Assembly (NCBI GenBank): GCA_017650505.1
Contig: JAGCET010000036.1
Span: forward strand, 1-38,150
Reading direction: 5' to 3'
DNA from: Alphaproteobacteria bacterium
Lineage (GTDB): Bacteria > Pseudomonadota > Alphaproteobacteria > Rs-D84
DNA: 38,150 nt
The position numbers and the translations under genes are program-made. Each line of letters opens with the position of its first letter. Position 1 is the first letter of the stretch. A model generated the notes under the pieces. That model made no database searches, was not told the DNA's origin, and saw only the letters and a program-made list of their open reading frames with translations. This document shows, one piece after another, positions 21,779-31,724 of this stretch.

Positions 21779-24526
21779 ATGTCAGAAATTGAAAATACAA
21801 ATGAAATAAATGAAATTCGTGTTCCGCAATCGTCATTGGAACACGAAATGCGGACGTCTTTTTTGGACTATGCGATGTCGGTTATTGTGGACCGCGCTTT
21901 GCCCGATGTTCGCGACGGATGCAAACCGGTGCATCGCCGTATATTGTATGTTATGAACGATGTTGCGCCGGCAACCAAGCCAACGGTAAAGTCTGCGCGT
22001 ATTGTTGGTGATGTTATGGGTAAATATCACCCGCACGGCGACAGTTCTATTTACGAGGCGATGGTTCGTATGGGCCAAGATTTTTCTATGGGTGAAATGT
22101 TGGTCCAAGGCCAGGGTAATTTCGGTTCGCGTGACGGGGACAAGGCCGCGGCCATGCGTTATACCGAGGCGCGACTTTCAAAACTTGGCGCGTCGTTGAT
22201 GGAAGATATGGACAAAGATACCGTCGATTGGCAACCGAACTTTGACGGCACATTGCAAGAACCGGTTGTGTTGCCAACCAAGTTTCCAAATTTCCTTGTG
22301 AACGGTGGTTCGGGTATTGCCGTGGGTATGGCAACAAATGTTCCAACATATAATTTGGGTGAAATATGCAATGGTATTTTGGCCGTGTTGGATAATCGCG
22401 AACTTTCCGATGATGAATTATTTGGAATTATTCCGGGGCCGGATTTCCCAACGGGCGCAATTATTATGGGGCGCGCCGGCGCGTACAAGGCGCACACGAC
22501 CGGTCGTGGTTCTATTATCGTTCGTGCAAAAACACATATGGAAAAATTTCACGACCACGATGCGATTGTTGTCGACGAGATTCCGTATCAAGTCAACAAA
22601 GCCCAAATGATTATCAAAATCGCTGAATTGGCCAAAGATAAAAAAATCGAAGGCATTTCGGAAATTCGCGATGAATCGTCCAAGGAAGGCTTGCGCATAG
22701 TTATTGAATTAAAGCGCGATGCGATTGCGGATGTCGTTCTGAATCATTTGTTCCAATACACGGAAATGCAGACGAATTTCCCGGTGAATATGATGGCGCT
22801 GAATCGTGGGCGGCCAATGCTGTTCAATGTGCGCGGCGTGTTGGATGCGTTTATTGAATTCCGTGAAGAAGTCATTCGTCGTCGGACTATATTTGATTTG
22901 AACAAGGCGCGTGCACGTGCGCACACTTTGTTGGGGTTGTCGGTGGCGGTTGGAAATTTGGACGAAGTCATCGAACTGATTAAATCATCTGCAAATCCCG
23001 AAGAAGCTCGCACTGCGTTGGTTGCGCGTGGTTGGCGTGCGTCCGATATTGAAAATTATATTCAACTGATTGACGACCCGAATACGGAATACAAGGATGG
23101 AATGTTCTTTATGTCCGAAGACCAGGCGCGCGCGATTTTGGAATTGCAACTGCACCGGCTGACCGGATTGGAACGCGATAAATTGCATGCGGACCTTGTA
23201 GAATTGGGGGCGCAAATTCGCGACTTGTTGGATATTTTGGCGTCGCACGAACGTATTATTCAAATCATTCGTGATGAAACGACCGCGGTGCGCGACAATT
23301 GGGCATCGCCACGTCGTACGGAAATTTCTGATGCAGAAATCGACATAGATATCGAAGATTTGATTGCGCGTGAAGATATGGTTGTGACGGTTTCCAACAC
23401 TGGGTACATTAAACGTGTGTCTTTGGACACGTATCGTGCGCAAAAGCGCGGCGGCAAGGGTCGCAATGCGATGACAACCAAAGACGATGATTATGTGGTC
23501 CAGGTTTTCGTTGCAAACACACATACGCCGCTGTTGTTCTTCTCTTCTCGCGGGTTGTGCTATAAATTAAAGACATACAAATTACCCGAAGCGGCGGCCG
23601 CGGCCAAGGGTCGGCCGTTGGTAAACCTTTTGCCATTGGCGGCCGATGAAACAATTACGGCTATTTTGCCGGTGCCCGAAGAAGACGAAACGATAACGAC
23701 ACATTCCGATACGGAACGTTTCCTTATGTTCGTGACGGCGTCGGGTACGGTGCGTCGTAATCGTATGAACGATTTTGATTCGATTCGCAGTAATGGAAAA
23801 ATCGCGATGAAATTGGACGAAGGCGACAGTTTGGTTGCCGTTCTGCCGTGTCGCGAAGACCAAGATGTGTTCTTGGCCACGTATCGTGGGCGCGCGATTC
23901 GATTCCCGGTTCCGGAAATTCGTATCTTTGCGGGGCGTAATTCAACCGGCGTGCGCGGTATGACACTTGGCAAAGACGACCGGATTATTGGTATGTCGAT
24001 GTTAAATCATGGCGAATCAGATTCGGCGGTGCGTGCGGCATATGTAAAGCAATCGCGCGCGGCGCGGCGTGCCGCGACCGGTGTGGAAGAAGAAGCTGGT
24101 ACCGATGAAGAAGAAACAACGACACTTGTTTTGGACGATGCGAAAATGGCGGAATTGGCGGCGCGTGAAGAATTTATCCTGACTATTTCGGAAAATGGAT
24201 TCGGGAAACGTACATCTTCGTATGAATATCGTCTGACGCATCGTGGCGGCGGCGGATTTACCAATATCAAATTGGGCGGCAAAAATACCGCGGTTGCCGG
24301 GTCTTTCCCGGTGTCAGAGGACAACGATGTTATTATGGTGACGGACGGGGGCAAGATTATTCGTACACCGGCATCCGACATTCGTATCGCAGGACGTTCA
24401 ACGGCTGGTGTAACACTGTTCCGCACGGCCGAAAACGAAAAGGTTATGTCCGCAATATCTATTGAATCAGATGGCGCGGATGACGCGAACGATACAACCG
24501 AAACAACAGAAGTGCAAAATGGATAG
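21779..24526 (+). CDS. gyrA: DNA gyrase subunit A
   Basis: A 915-residue type II topoisomerase subunit that, with GyrB, introduces negative supercoils. The breakage-reunion domain is complete, with the catalytic Tyr in [11 protein letters not shown] (Y128). The quinolone region reads [10 protein letters not shown], with Ser at E. coli position 83 and Glu at 87, so there is no classic resistance change. The GyrA box QKRGGKG (555-561) in the C-terminal wrapping domain separates it from ParC. An acidic insert ([11 protein letters not shown]) lies in the C-terminal domain, and the tail is acidic. ATG 21779 is chosen over upstream codons because those lie within or near the promoter and AAAGGAAAG is just ahead. 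The last 8 nt overlap the next gene. Confidence 0.97.
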   Translation: MSEIENTNEINEIRVPQSSLEHEMRTSFLDYAMSVIVDRALPDVRDGCKPVHRRILYVMNDVAPATKPTVKSARIVGDVMGKYHPHGDSSIYEAMVRMGQDFSMGEMLVQGQGNFGSRDGDKAAAMRYTEARLSKLGASLMEDMDKDTVDWQPNFDGTLQEPVVLPTKFPNFLVNGGSGIAVGMATNVPTYNLGEICNGILAVLDNRELSDDELFGIIPGPDFPTGAIIMGRAGAYKAHTTGRGSIIVRAKTHMEKFHDHDAIVVDEIPYQVNKAQMIIKIAELAKDKKIEGISEIRDESSKEGLRIVIELKRDAIADVVLNHLFQYTEMQTNFPVNMMALNRGRPMLFNVRGVLDAFIEFREEVIRRRTIFDLNKARARAHTLLGLSVAVGNLDEVIELIKSSANPEEARTALVARGWRASDIENYIQLIDDPNTEYKDGMFFMSEDQARAILELQLHRLTGLERDKLHADLVELGAQIRDLLDILASHERIIQIIRDETTAVRDNWASPRRTEISDAEIDIDIEDLIAREDMVVTVSNTGYIKRVSLDTYRAQKRGGKGRNAMTTKDDDYVVQVFVANTHTPLLFFSSRGLCYKLKTYKLPEAAAAAKGRPLVNLLPLAADETITAILPVPEEDETITTHSDTERFLMFVTASGTVRRNRMNDFDSIRSNGKIAMKLDEGDSLVAVLPCREDQDVFLATYRGRAIRFPVPEIRIFAGRNSTGVRGMTLGKDDRIIGMSMLNHGESDSAVRAAYVKQSRAARRAATGVEEEAGTDEEETTTLVLDDAKMAELAAREEFILTISENGFGKRTSSYEYRLTHRGGGGFTNIKLGGKNTAVAGSFPVSEDNDVIMVTDGGKIIRTPASDIRIAGRSTAGVTLFRTAENEKVMSAISIESDGADDANDTTETTEVQNG

Positions 24527-24902
24527 TGAATATTTTACTTCGATAAATACTGTATCCAAAGAACTGGGCATTCCGGCGCACACGTTGCGTTATTGGGAAA
24601 AACAATTCCCAACCGTTGTGCGCCCAATGACTGGTGCGGGCGGGCGGCGGTATTATCGTCCGGAAACGATTGCGCGCCTGAATACTATCCAAGATTTGTT
24701 GTATAATCGCGGTATGACGATTGCAGGTGTAAAGAAAATGATACACAATGGCGAATTTGTTTCGGGTGCGGTTGCACCAATTGCGCGCCCCGTACCGCGC
24801 GCGCCCTTTACGCCACAACCAACTGCCCAAAATGAAATAGATATGACACGCGTCGACCATGCGGTTGATTTGTTGATGCGCGCCCGTGATTTATTGAATT
24901 AA
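24519..24902 (+). CDS. MerR-family transcriptional regulator
   Basis: A 127-residue protein with an N-terminal MerR winged helix (about 5-75): [20 protein letters not shown], then YWEKQFP and [14 protein letters not shown]. It matches the alphaproteobacterial MerR group usually found beside ihfA. The remainder is a Pro/Ala linker and a short amphipathic helix ([16 protein letters not shown]) that could dimerise. No metal- or drug-binding domain is present. The ATG at 24519 lies inside the end of gyrA (8-nt overlap), so expression is probably coupled to gyrA. The ribosome site is weak. The regulon is unknown. Confidence 0.88.
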   Translation: MDSEYFTSINTVSKELGIPAHTLRYWEKQFPTVVRPMTGAGGRRYYRPETIARLNTIQDLLYNRGMTIAGVKKMIHNGEFVSGAVAPIARPVPRAPFTPQPTAQNEIDMTRVDHAVDLLMRARDLLN

Positions 24903-24916
24903 AAATACATACAGTC

Positions 24917-24949
24917 AAAGAAAACACCGGCACGCCCGGTGTTTTCTTT
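24917..24949. terminator. Bidirectional terminator between the merR-type gene and the 24970 gene
   Basis: A 14-bp perfect stem, AAAGAAAACACCGG (24917-24930) with CCGGTGTTTTCTTT (24936-24949), loop CACGC. Confidence 0.92.
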
Positions 24950-24969
24950 TGTAGAATTATAATCCTGCA

Positions 24970-26208
24970 TTATTGACACCTGTGGTCTTTCCATGTATTA
25001 GTTGCAGGGCATCGCACACATTCTGTAAAATCAAATTTATCTGTTTCCATCCAACACTTTCTATCTTGGTTTTCGTTTTGTCCCTTTTGCATTTTTAATT
25101 TGGAATAACCGGGTAAAGCCCCACACGTTTTCTTGCCATTACTACCCGTGGTAACGAATTCTTTTTCGCTACATGTTTTACAGACACCGGTATCAGCATC
25201 GGCATAATTTTTTCCACCACTACACTCAATGCATTCCTTGCTAGTATCATTTTTGAATCCATAGCCTTGCTTACATTCAAAATATGAACATTTTGATTCA
25301 TGACCACCAAGTTGCAGACCCGGTCTTACTTTTGTTTTCAAATTGTGAACATCTGCGTTGTACTCACTACTATTATACCCTGGACACATGTTATCTAAAT
25401 TTTCTAACAATTTGCATTGTTCACTTTTTACACAATCATCCCCCTGTTTGACATATCCAGCAGCGCATAACAATGTAGTATGCCCATTAGAATAAACACT
25501 TTTAATACGACTTCGGTTTCCAAAGACGGCGGTTCCCCACCTGCGTCCTTCAACTCTGACAGGCGCAACAACCAATCCGTGCGCCTTTACACCAACAACA
25601 CCCAAAAGTGTATCATAAGAACTCCTATTGTCGCCCGAACCATATCCGCCTTCGTGTACAAAAACATCCATATCTTCTGTAAAACGTCCAGTATCTTTTC
25701 CACTAGTTTTTACCTGACTTTTCTTAAGCACATTACTACTAAAAATGCCCTGGCTGAAATCCGTCGTTGTACAGGTTGTGTTTTCGCTGCTAACCTGTTC
25801 GTCACAAGTTTCACCCTGATAACCAGATTTACAAACGACCATACATCCAAATGAATTCTTATAATAATCTATCCATGAATGCATATTCATATTATTGTTT
25901 GCCGCTTGAATTTGAGTTGCACAAAATTCACCACCATTTGCATAAATTTTTCGAGCCACAATTCCAATTATTGCGCCTTCACCACCACCATATGTCCCTT
26001 CCTGATCATTTAAATCTTTATCAGACGGATTTGATTTGTTGTTAAAATATTCTGGACTGGTAAAAGTATTATACACATTCTGCGAGTACGGTGCACCAAC
26101 GGCCCACGCAGTCGCAAGCGAACCACTAACAACATGCGGTTCACGACTTGCGGACATTGCACTGGTTGTGGTCAAGATTGCGCATATTGAAACAATAAAT
26201 TTTCTCAT
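24970..26208 (-). CDS. Secreted Cys-rich protein with EGF-like segment
   Basis: A 412-residue protein with a signal peptide (about 1-20). The N-terminal part is Gly/Asn-rich. Near 122-135 it has CMVVCKSGYQGETC, which fits the C-x-C-x(2)-G-Y-x-G-x-x-C ending of EGF-like domains. The middle (about 160-240) is beta-rich with no cysteines. The C-terminal ~150 residues hold repeated Cys units (CAAGYVKQGDDC, CKQGYGFKN...CIECSGGKNYADADTGVCKTC, CVRCP). These resemble the C-terminal units of the 8569 product. It is probably surface-exposed or periplasmic and disulfide-bonded. No catalytic motif is seen. GGGAGGT precedes the ATG. The promoter shares its -35 box with the divergent PBP1A gene. Confidence 0.82.
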   Translation of the reverse strand: MRKFIVSICAILTTTSAMSASREPHVVSGSLATAWAVGAPYSQNVYNTFTSPEYFNNKSNPSDKDLNDQEGTYGGGEGAIIGIVARKIYANGGEFCATQIQAANNNMNMHSWIDYYKNSFGCMVVCKSGYQGETCDEQVSSENTTCTTTDFSQGIFSSNVLKKSQVKTSGKDTGRFTEDMDVFVHEGGYGSGDNRSSYDTLLGVVGVKAHGLVVAPVRVEGRRWGTAVFGNRSRIKSVYSNGHTTLLCAAGYVKQGDDCVKSEQCKLLENLDNMCPGYNSSEYNADVHNLKTKVRPGLQLGGHESKCSYFECKQGYGFKNDTSKECIECSGGKNYADADTGVCKTCSEKEFVTTGSNGKKTCGALPGYSKLKMQKGQNENQDRKCWMETDKFDFTECVRCPATNTWKDHRCQ

Positions 26209-26243
26209 GGAACTACCTCCCTGTAAAAATCCTTTCGTGGGTC

Positions 26244-26295
26244 AGTTTAGCAATTTCATATCGCGCTTGCAAATGAAATTTTTTTATTTTAGAAT
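26244..26295. promoter_or_regulatory. Divergent promoters sharing one palindromic -35 (TTGCAA)
   Basis: TTGCAA (26267-26272) reads the same on both strands. Plus strand: 17-nt spacer, TAGAAT (26290-26295), +1 near 26302, one base before the PBP1A ATG. Minus strand: 17-nt spacer, TAAACT (26249-26244), +1 near 26237, for the 24970 gene. Confidence 0.5.
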
Positions 26296-26302
26296 CCATG
26301 TC

Positions 26303-28342
26303 ATGAAATTGAAAAAAGTTTTTCGTGTTTTTTTACATATTATTTTCTGGATGGTGGTGGCCGCGGTTGCGGGCGTTGCGACACTGTTTCTGATTTATGG
26401 TGGAAATTTACCGGACTATCGTAAATTGGCGACCTATGCGCCACCGGTTGCAACACGATTGTATGCGTCCGACGGTTCGTTGTTGATTGAATATGCCGAA
26501 GAACGCCGTGTGTTTATTGATTTTGATGATATGCCGACACAATTGGTGAACGCTTTTGTCGCCGCCGAAGACCAAAATTTTTGGACCCATCCCGGCATAG
26601 ATGTCCAGGGTATAATTCGTGCATCCGTAAACAATATGATGCGCAGTTTTGGTTTCAATACAACCTTTACCGGTGCGTCGACCATTACGCAACAGGTTGC
26701 AAAAAATTTCTTTCTGACGTCCGACCGCACTATGTCGCGAAAAATAAAAGAGGCGATTTTGGCGCTGCGCCTGGAACGTGCTTTTTCAAAAAAGCATATT
26801 ATGACATTGTATCTGAATCAGATATTTTTGGGTGCGCGCGCGTATGGTGTCGGTTCGGCGGCGTTGATGTATTTTAACAAACCGGTGTCGGAATTGTCTT
26901 TGTCGGAATGTGCATTTTTGGCATCATTGCCAAAGGCACCAAATGATCGCGCCCGTGCCGAAGAACGCCGGAATTACGTCCTGCGCCGTATGGTCGAAGA
27001 AAAATTTATTACCCAGGCAGAGGCCGATGCCGCCGCCGCCGAACCGTTAAATATCAACAGCGGATTCACCGCACAAATGGAAGATGAATTTCAATACTTT
27101 GCCGAAGATGTGCGGCGGCAACTGTTGGAAAAATTAGGTCGCGAAGTTTTGTATAACCAAGGTTTATATATAAAAACAACTATTATTCCCGAATATCAAC
27201 GCGCCGCGTCCGCCGCACTGAACAAGGCGTTGGATACATATAACAATGGACGCACCGAAAAATTACAGGGCGCAATTATCGCGATGAATCCGCACACGGG
27301 GCGAATATTGGCAATGGCGGGCGGACGTTCGTTCGCGCAAAGTTCTTTTAACCGCGCGACCCAGGCAATGCGCCAGATTGGCAGTACGATAAAGCCCTTT
27401 GTATATTTGGCCGCATTGGAACGCGGATTGTCGCCCGAAGAAATAATTTCTGATACGCCGATTGTTGGGTGGCGCGAAAATAATATGCAATGGAAACCAG
27501 AAAATTATGATAAAAAGTTCCTTGGCGATGTGCCGTTGCGACTTGCGTTGGAGACTTCGCGCAATGTGCCAAGTGTGAAAATGGTCGAAAGAATTGGTGT
27601 CGAAGACGCAATCGAAGTGGCAAAACGATTCGGTGTGTATCCCGAAAATATGGATAATTTGAATCTGTCTATGGCTTTGGGGTCGGGCGAAACCACGTTG
27701 GAAAAATTGGTGTTGGGATATTCGGCGTTTGTGAATGGTGGTCGCCGCATAAAACCACAAATGGTTGATTATATCGAAGATCGGTATGGTAATGTGATTG
27801 GCGGTCAAAAATCAGATATTATTAGTTGGACCCCGGATGCAGAACCCACCCCCGAACAAACCGAAGCGGAACCATTATCAGATGCCCAAAGTCTGTATCA
27901 AATTGTGTCGATATTACAGGGCGCGGTTGAACGTGGTACCGGACGCCAGGCCGCCGTCGCCGGGCATACCATTGCCGGAAAAACCGGAACAACAAACGAT
28001 GTAAAAGATGTTTGGTTTGTCGGGTTTTCGAAAAACCTGATTGCCGGGGTGTATTTGGGATTTGATACGCCAAAGCCACTTGGTAAAGGTGCGGGCAGTC
28101 ATATGGCCGCGCGCGTATTTTCGGACTTTATGACCACGGTATTGGCGAACGAGAAAAATCAGCCGTTTTCCGTGCCTGATGGTTTGAATTTTGTGCGTGT
28201 GAATCGTAACAGTGGCGCGGCCGCTACCGACGACCCGAATGGTCCAATTATTATCGAAGCCTTTAAACCCGGCCAAAAACCAAACCCGGCACCGTCTGCA
28301 AAAAGTTCTGGGGGCGATGCAGTGGTTGGTGGTGTTTTTTAA
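26303..28342 (+). CDS. mrcA: Penicillin-binding protein 1A (bifunctional glycosyltransferase/transpeptidase)
   Basis: A 679-residue class A PBP that polymerises lipid II and cross-links peptidoglycan at the inner membrane. N-terminal membrane anchor about 10-32. The GT51 domain shows EDQNFWTHPG with catalytic Glu89, GASTITQQ (124-131) and RKIKEAILALRLE. The transpeptidase domain shows the STIK tetrad with Ser361, SRN (419-421) and KTGT (560-563), so both activities are intact. The OB-type insert of the large PBP1A forms is missing or short, which fits the modest length. ATG 26303 is chosen because the anchor begins there and TAGAAT lies just upstream. The mRNA should be leaderless and no ribosome site is seen. 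It precedes mraY-ftsW-murG. Confidence 0.93.
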   Translation: MKLKKVFRVFLHIIFWMVVAAVAGVATLFLIYGGNLPDYRKLATYAPPVATRLYASDGSLLIEYAEERRVFIDFDDMPTQLVNAFVAAEDQNFWTHPGIDVQGIIRASVNNMMRSFGFNTTFTGASTITQQVAKNFFLTSDRTMSRKIKEAILALRLERAFSKKHIMTLYLNQIFLGARAYGVGSAALMYFNKPVSELSLSECAFLASLPKAPNDRARAEERRNYVLRRMVEEKFITQAEADAAAAEPLNINSGFTAQMEDEFQYFAEDVRRQLLEKLGREVLYNQGLYIKTTIIPEYQRAASAALNKALDTYNNGRTEKLQGAIIAMNPHTGRILAMAGGRSFAQSSFNRATQAMRQIGSTIKPFVYLAALERGLSPEEIISDTPIVGWRENNMQWKPENYDKKFLGDVPLRLALETSRNVPSVKMVERIGVEDAIEVAKRFGVYPENMDNLNLSMALGSGETTLEKLVLGYSAFVNGGRRIKPQMVDYIEDRYGNVIGGQKSDIISWTPDAEPTPEQTEAEPLSDAQSLYQIVSILQGAVERGTGRQAAVAGHTIAGKTGTTNDVKDVWFVGFSKNLIAGVYLGFDTPKPLGKGAGSHMAARVFSDFMTTVLANEKNQPFSVPDGLNFVRVNRNSGAAATDDPNGPIIIEAFKPGQKPNPAPSAKSSGGDAVVGGVF

Positions 28343-28364
28343 GAAAAATTTTTTCAAATAAAAT

Positions 28365-28392
28365 TTCATTATTGAAACTATTGTGATAAAAT
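28365..28392 (+). promoter_or_regulatory. Possible promoter of mraY-ftsW-murG
   Basis: TTCATT (28365-28370), 16-nt spacer, TAAAAT (28387-28392). It would give a ~16-nt leader with AAAAGGAG. Read-through from the PBP1A gene is also possible, as no terminator is seen. Confidence 0.4.
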
Positions 28393-28414
28393 AAAGACAT
28401 AAAAGGAGATTTTT

Positions 28415-29503
28415 ATGCTTACAGATTATTTTTTATCACGTGGATTTGGACTGTTCTTTGGCGGGTGGACTCAGTTTGGCGCGGCTTTCGCAACGGCGTT
28501 TGTTGTTATGATGCTGTTTGGGCGACCGTTTATAAAACTTATGCATACGTGGCAGAAAAAAGGTCAACCAATCAGTGAAAATGTTCCCGAATCGCATCGG
28601 CAAAAGGCCGGTACACCGACGATGGGTGGAATTTTGGTTTTAATTGCGGCGTTGGTTGGCGCAATTCTGTTTATGCCGGTTGCAAGTGAAACCGGTTGGA
28701 TTGCGTTGCTGTCGCTTGTCATGTTCGGAACGGTCGGTTTTATCGACGATTATAAAAAGGTGACCAGTCAATCCAAGAAAGCATCAAACGGACTGCGTCC
28801 ATCGGTGCGCCTTGTTATTGAAGGAATCTTTGTTATAATCTTGGCGTATTTGATAAATAAAACAATGCCGTCGTATATTCCGGAATATTCTTTGGCATTG
28901 CCATTCGGAATAATTTTCCCGTTGGGTATTTTCTATTATGTGTTTGCATATTTTGTAATCTGTGGTGGTGCGAATGCGACGAATATCACAGACGGTTTGG
29001 ATGGAATGTTGGCAAAATTGTATATCCCGGTTTTGTTGGTGTTGGTTGTCGCGCTTTATGGCGCAACACGCATCGGTTTTATGGATACGGTTCTGTTTAT
29101 GCCGGGGACCAGTGGTTTGTACCCTGTGTTGGGTGCGGCATTTGGTGCGGTGCTTGGATTTTTATGGTTTAACGCGAAACCTGCATCCATATTTATGGGT
29201 GATGTTGGTTCATTGGCGTTGGGCGGTTTTATGGGAACGGTTGCAATGCTGTTGAAATCCGAAATTATTATGGGCATTGCGGCGGCGATGATGGTTTTGA
29301 TATTGTTGTCATCTTTTGTTCAGACAATGTTCTTTAAGATTACACGTCGCGCAACCGGCACAGGGCGCAGAATATTCTTGCGCGCGCCACTGCATCATCA
29401 CTTTGAAGAATTGGGGTGGAGTGAAACAAAAATAGTAGACCGGTTTTTTGTGCTGTCCATTATGTTTTCTGGATTGGCATTGATGTTGTTAAAATTCGCA
29501 TAA
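28415..29503 (+). CDS. mraY: Phospho-N-acetylmuramoyl-pentapeptide transferase
   Basis: A 362-residue polytopic membrane enzyme of normal length. It transfers phospho-MurNAc-pentapeptide to undecaprenyl phosphate, making lipid I. Signature blocks are HRQKAGTPTMGG (61-72), the catalytic GFIDDYKK (Asp111/Asp112), GANATNITDGLDG and the C-terminal APLHHHFEE. About ten membrane segments are visible. AAAAGGAG precedes the ATG. The ftsW start lies 10 nt after its stop. murD, which usually sits between mraY and ftsW, is missing here. Confidence 0.97.
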   Translation: MLTDYFLSRGFGLFFGGWTQFGAAFATAFVVMMLFGRPFIKLMHTWQKKGQPISENVPESHRQKAGTPTMGGILVLIAALVGAILFMPVASETGWIALLSLVMFGTVGFIDDYKKVTSQSKKASNGLRPSVRLVIEGIFVIILAYLINKTMPSYIPEYSLALPFGIIFPLGIFYYVFAYFVICGGANATNITDGLDGMLAKLYIPVLLVLVVALYGATRIGFMDTVLFMPGTSGLYPVLGAAFGAVLGFLWFNAKPASIFMGDVGSLALGGFMGTVAMLLKSEIIMGIAAAMMVLILLSSFVQTMFFKITRRATGTGRRIFLRAPLHHHFEELGWSETKIVDRFFVLSIMFSGLALMLLKFA

Positions 29504-29513
29504 AGGAAAAATA

Positions 29514-30659
29514 ATGTTCAAACGGACCGAAGAAAGTGCAGTGACCAGTTGGTTTTTTGAAACAGACAGACGGTTGTTATACATTGTTCTGTTGATGATT
29601 GGCATTGGTATGTTCTTTGCCGTTTCCGCGGGCAGTGTTGCCGCCGAACGTATGAATCCGCCGCAACCGTGGTATTTCTTTATTGTAAAGGGTTTGCCGT
29701 TTTACATCACGGGGATTGTGGTTTTGTTTGTCACCAGTATGCTGAATAAAAAAATGATTCTGCGTTTGTCTTTGTTGGACGTTGTTGTTGGGCTTGCTCT
29801 GTTGGGTGTGACGGTGGTGGCGCCACACGTGATTAAGGGTTCTTCGCGTTGGGTTTCAATTGCCGGTATAAACATATTGCCCGCCGATATTATGAAACCG
29901 GGATTTATATTTTTGACCGCGTGGTTTTTGGCGAAAATGCGCGAAAAGTTTGGCGACAGGATGTTTTTTGCGGGTGACGCGTGGAAACCACGGTGGTTAA
30001 GTTGGTGGGCGTACCTTGCTATATTTTTGCCAATGTTAGGAATTATATTGACGCACCCCGATGTCGGGACAAGTTTATTATATCTTGGCGTATTGGTAAT
30101 CATGTTGGTGATTGCGGGTTTGCCGTGGTACATATTTGGTGCGCTGGTTGCGTTGGCCGGTGGAATGTTGGTGTTTGCGTATCACACGATGTCGCACGTA
30201 CATAATCGTATAGATGCATTATTGACCGGCACCGGCGATAATTACCAGGTGACCCAATCGGTTCAGGCGATTCAACACGGTGGTTTGTTTGGTCGTGGTG
30301 ATGACGCGTTTATAAAACAATCTTTGCCCGATGTACATACGGACTTTATCTATGCCGCGATAGTTGAAGATTTGGGTGCGATATTGGCGTGCGGTTTGCT
30401 GTGTTTGCTGATATACGTGTTAAAGTTGTTGGTGACCGATGCATTAAATGCACGCGACCGGTTTGTGTTCTATGCGGTTGGTGGCGCGGCGGCATTGTTT
30501 GGAATCCAGACGTGTATAAATATGGTTTCAACACTTCACCTGTTTGCACCAAAGGGTATGACGTTGCCATTCATTTCGTATGGCGGCAGTTCGTTGGTTG
30601 GGTTTTGTTTGCTGTTCGGTATGGTTTTGGCCGTGGTGCGTGAAGACAAGTGGAAATAA
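29514..30659 (+). CDS. ftsW: FtsW-type SEDS peptidoglycan polymerase
   Basis: A 381-residue SEDS-family membrane protein that polymerises lipid II at the division septum with a class B PBP. About ten membrane segments are visible. Conserved pieces are SSRWVSIAGINILPADIMKP, HPDVGTSLLYLGV, the FGRGDDAFIKQSLPDVHTDF loop and a C-terminal SYGGSSLVG. The assignment to FtsW rather than RodA rests on its position between mraY and murG. AAAGGA precedes the ATG. The murG start is 15 nt downstream, so this is an operon. Confidence 0.95.
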   Translation: MFKRTEESAVTSWFFETDRRLLYIVLLMIGIGMFFAVSAGSVAAERMNPPQPWYFFIVKGLPFYITGIVVLFVTSMLNKKMILRLSLLDVVVGLALLGVTVVAPHVIKGSSRWVSIAGINILPADIMKPGFIFLTAWFLAKMREKFGDRMFFAGDAWKPRWLSWWAYLAIFLPMLGIILTHPDVGTSLLYLGVLVIMLVIAGLPWYIFGALVALAGGMLVFAYHTMSHVHNRIDALLTGTGDNYQVTQSVQAIQHGGLFGRGDDAFIKQSLPDVHTDFIYAAIVEDLGAILACGLLCLLIYVLKLLVTDALNARDRFVFYAVGGAAALFGIQTCINMVSTLHLFAPKGMTLPFISYGGSSLVGFCLLFGMVLAVVREDKWK

Positions 30660-30674
30660 CAAAAGGATTATAAT

Positions 30675-31724
30675 ATGAAAATATGGATTGCGACAGGGGG
30701 GACGGGTGGACATGTGTTTCCGGCGCTGGCGGTCGCATCAGAAATCGCCGCGCGTGGACATCGCATCACAATTTCGTGCGATGGTCGCGTAAAGAAAATG
30801 GTTTCTGATGGTGCACCGGCGGGTGTGCGACGCGTGCATATTTGGGCGTCGGGTGTTGGTGCAAAAAGTCGTTTGAACCAGGTTTTTGCACTGTTCAAAA
30901 TTGGTGTGTCGGCGATTGCACTGGTTTTGCGATTTGCATTTTCACGTCCGGACCGTGTTGTTGCGTTCGGCGGTTATGCGTCTGTGCCGGCGGTTTTTGC
31001 GGCGCACGTATGGCATATTCCGACATTCCTGCACGAACAGAACGGCGCAATTGGTCGTGCGAATCGATTTGCACTACGGTGGGTAAAAACATTGATGACC
31101 AGTTTTCATGATGTTTCTGGCATTCCGAAAAATACATCTGCGAAAGTCGTTTACACTGGCCTGCCGGTGCGGCACGATTTTATTGCGCATGCGGGGGCCA
31201 AGTTGCCGGGTGAATCACGATTGTTGGTGACGGGCGGGTCGCTGGGCGCACAAATTTTAGATACTGTTGTACCGGCGGCGGTTGTTGCGATGAAGAATAA
31301 AAAGATTTTCGTCACACATCAAACACGCCCAGAAAACGTTGCGAAATTACAAAAGTTCTATGCCGATAACAAAATTCATGCGAATGTGTTGTCGTTTATA
31401 CGCGATATGGCCGGCGCAATAGTTGATTCTGATTTGATTATTAGTCGCGGCGGGGCCAGCACCGTAATAGAAATCACAACTATTGGTCGTCCGGCAATAT
31501 TGGTGCCACTTGGCATAAACCCAGACCAGGCGGCAAATTCGGCAAATTTTGAAAAACTTGGTGGCGGCTTTGCTATACAACAAGATAAATTTACACCGAA
31601 ATGGTTGACCGCGACATTGACCGAATTATTTGATAACCCCACACGGTTGGACAAGATGGCGAAAAAATCACTGGTGCCAAATCACGCGGTAGAAATGATT
31701 GCAAATGCAGTAATTAGTGGTTAG
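30675..31724 (+). CDS. murG: UDP-N-acetylglucosamine transferase MurG
   Basis: A 349-residue GT28 enzyme that adds GlcNAc to lipid I to make lipid II on the inner face of the membrane. The N-terminal glycine loop is GGTGGH (8-13). FLHEQNGAIGRANR and the second-domain SRGGASTVIEIT match the family. AAAAGGAT precedes the ATG. The last codons (VISG, stop) lie inside a TTAGTG repeat module, so the repeat now forms the gene's 3' end. murC, murB and the rest of a division cluster do not follow; repeats and a broken surface-protein gene do. Confidence 0.96.
   Translation: MKIWIATGGTGGHVFPALAVASEIAARGHRITISCDGRVKKMVSDGAPAGVRRVHIWASGVGAKSRLNQVFALFKIGVSAIALVLRFAFSRPDRVVAFGGYASVPAVFAAHVWHIPTFLHEQNGAIGRANRFALRWVKTLMTSFHDVSGIPKNTSAKVVYTGLPVRHDFIAHAGAKLPGESRLLVTGGSLGAQILDTVVPAAVVAMKNKKIFVTHQTRPENVAKLQKFYADNKIHANVLSFIRDMAGAIVDSDLIISRGGASTVIEITTIGRPAILVPLGINPDQAANSANFEKLGGGFAIQQDKFTPKWLTATLTELFDNPTRLDKMAKKSLVPNHAVEMIANAVISG

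Noticed and set aside
21779..24526. ParC instead of GyrA
   Set aside because: A GyrA box (QKRGGKG) is present in a full six-blade-type C-terminal domain, and the catalytic region reads as GyrA.
26036..26302. N-terminal extension of PBP1A to 26036
   Set aside because: The extension overlaps the divergent 24970 gene and its promoter region. The membrane anchor and the -10 box set the start at 26303.
30669..30674. TATAAT immediately before the murG ATG as a leaderless promoter
   Set aside because: It abuts the ATG directly, so +1 would fall inside the gene; AAAAGGAT in the same spot is a normal ribosome site within the operon.
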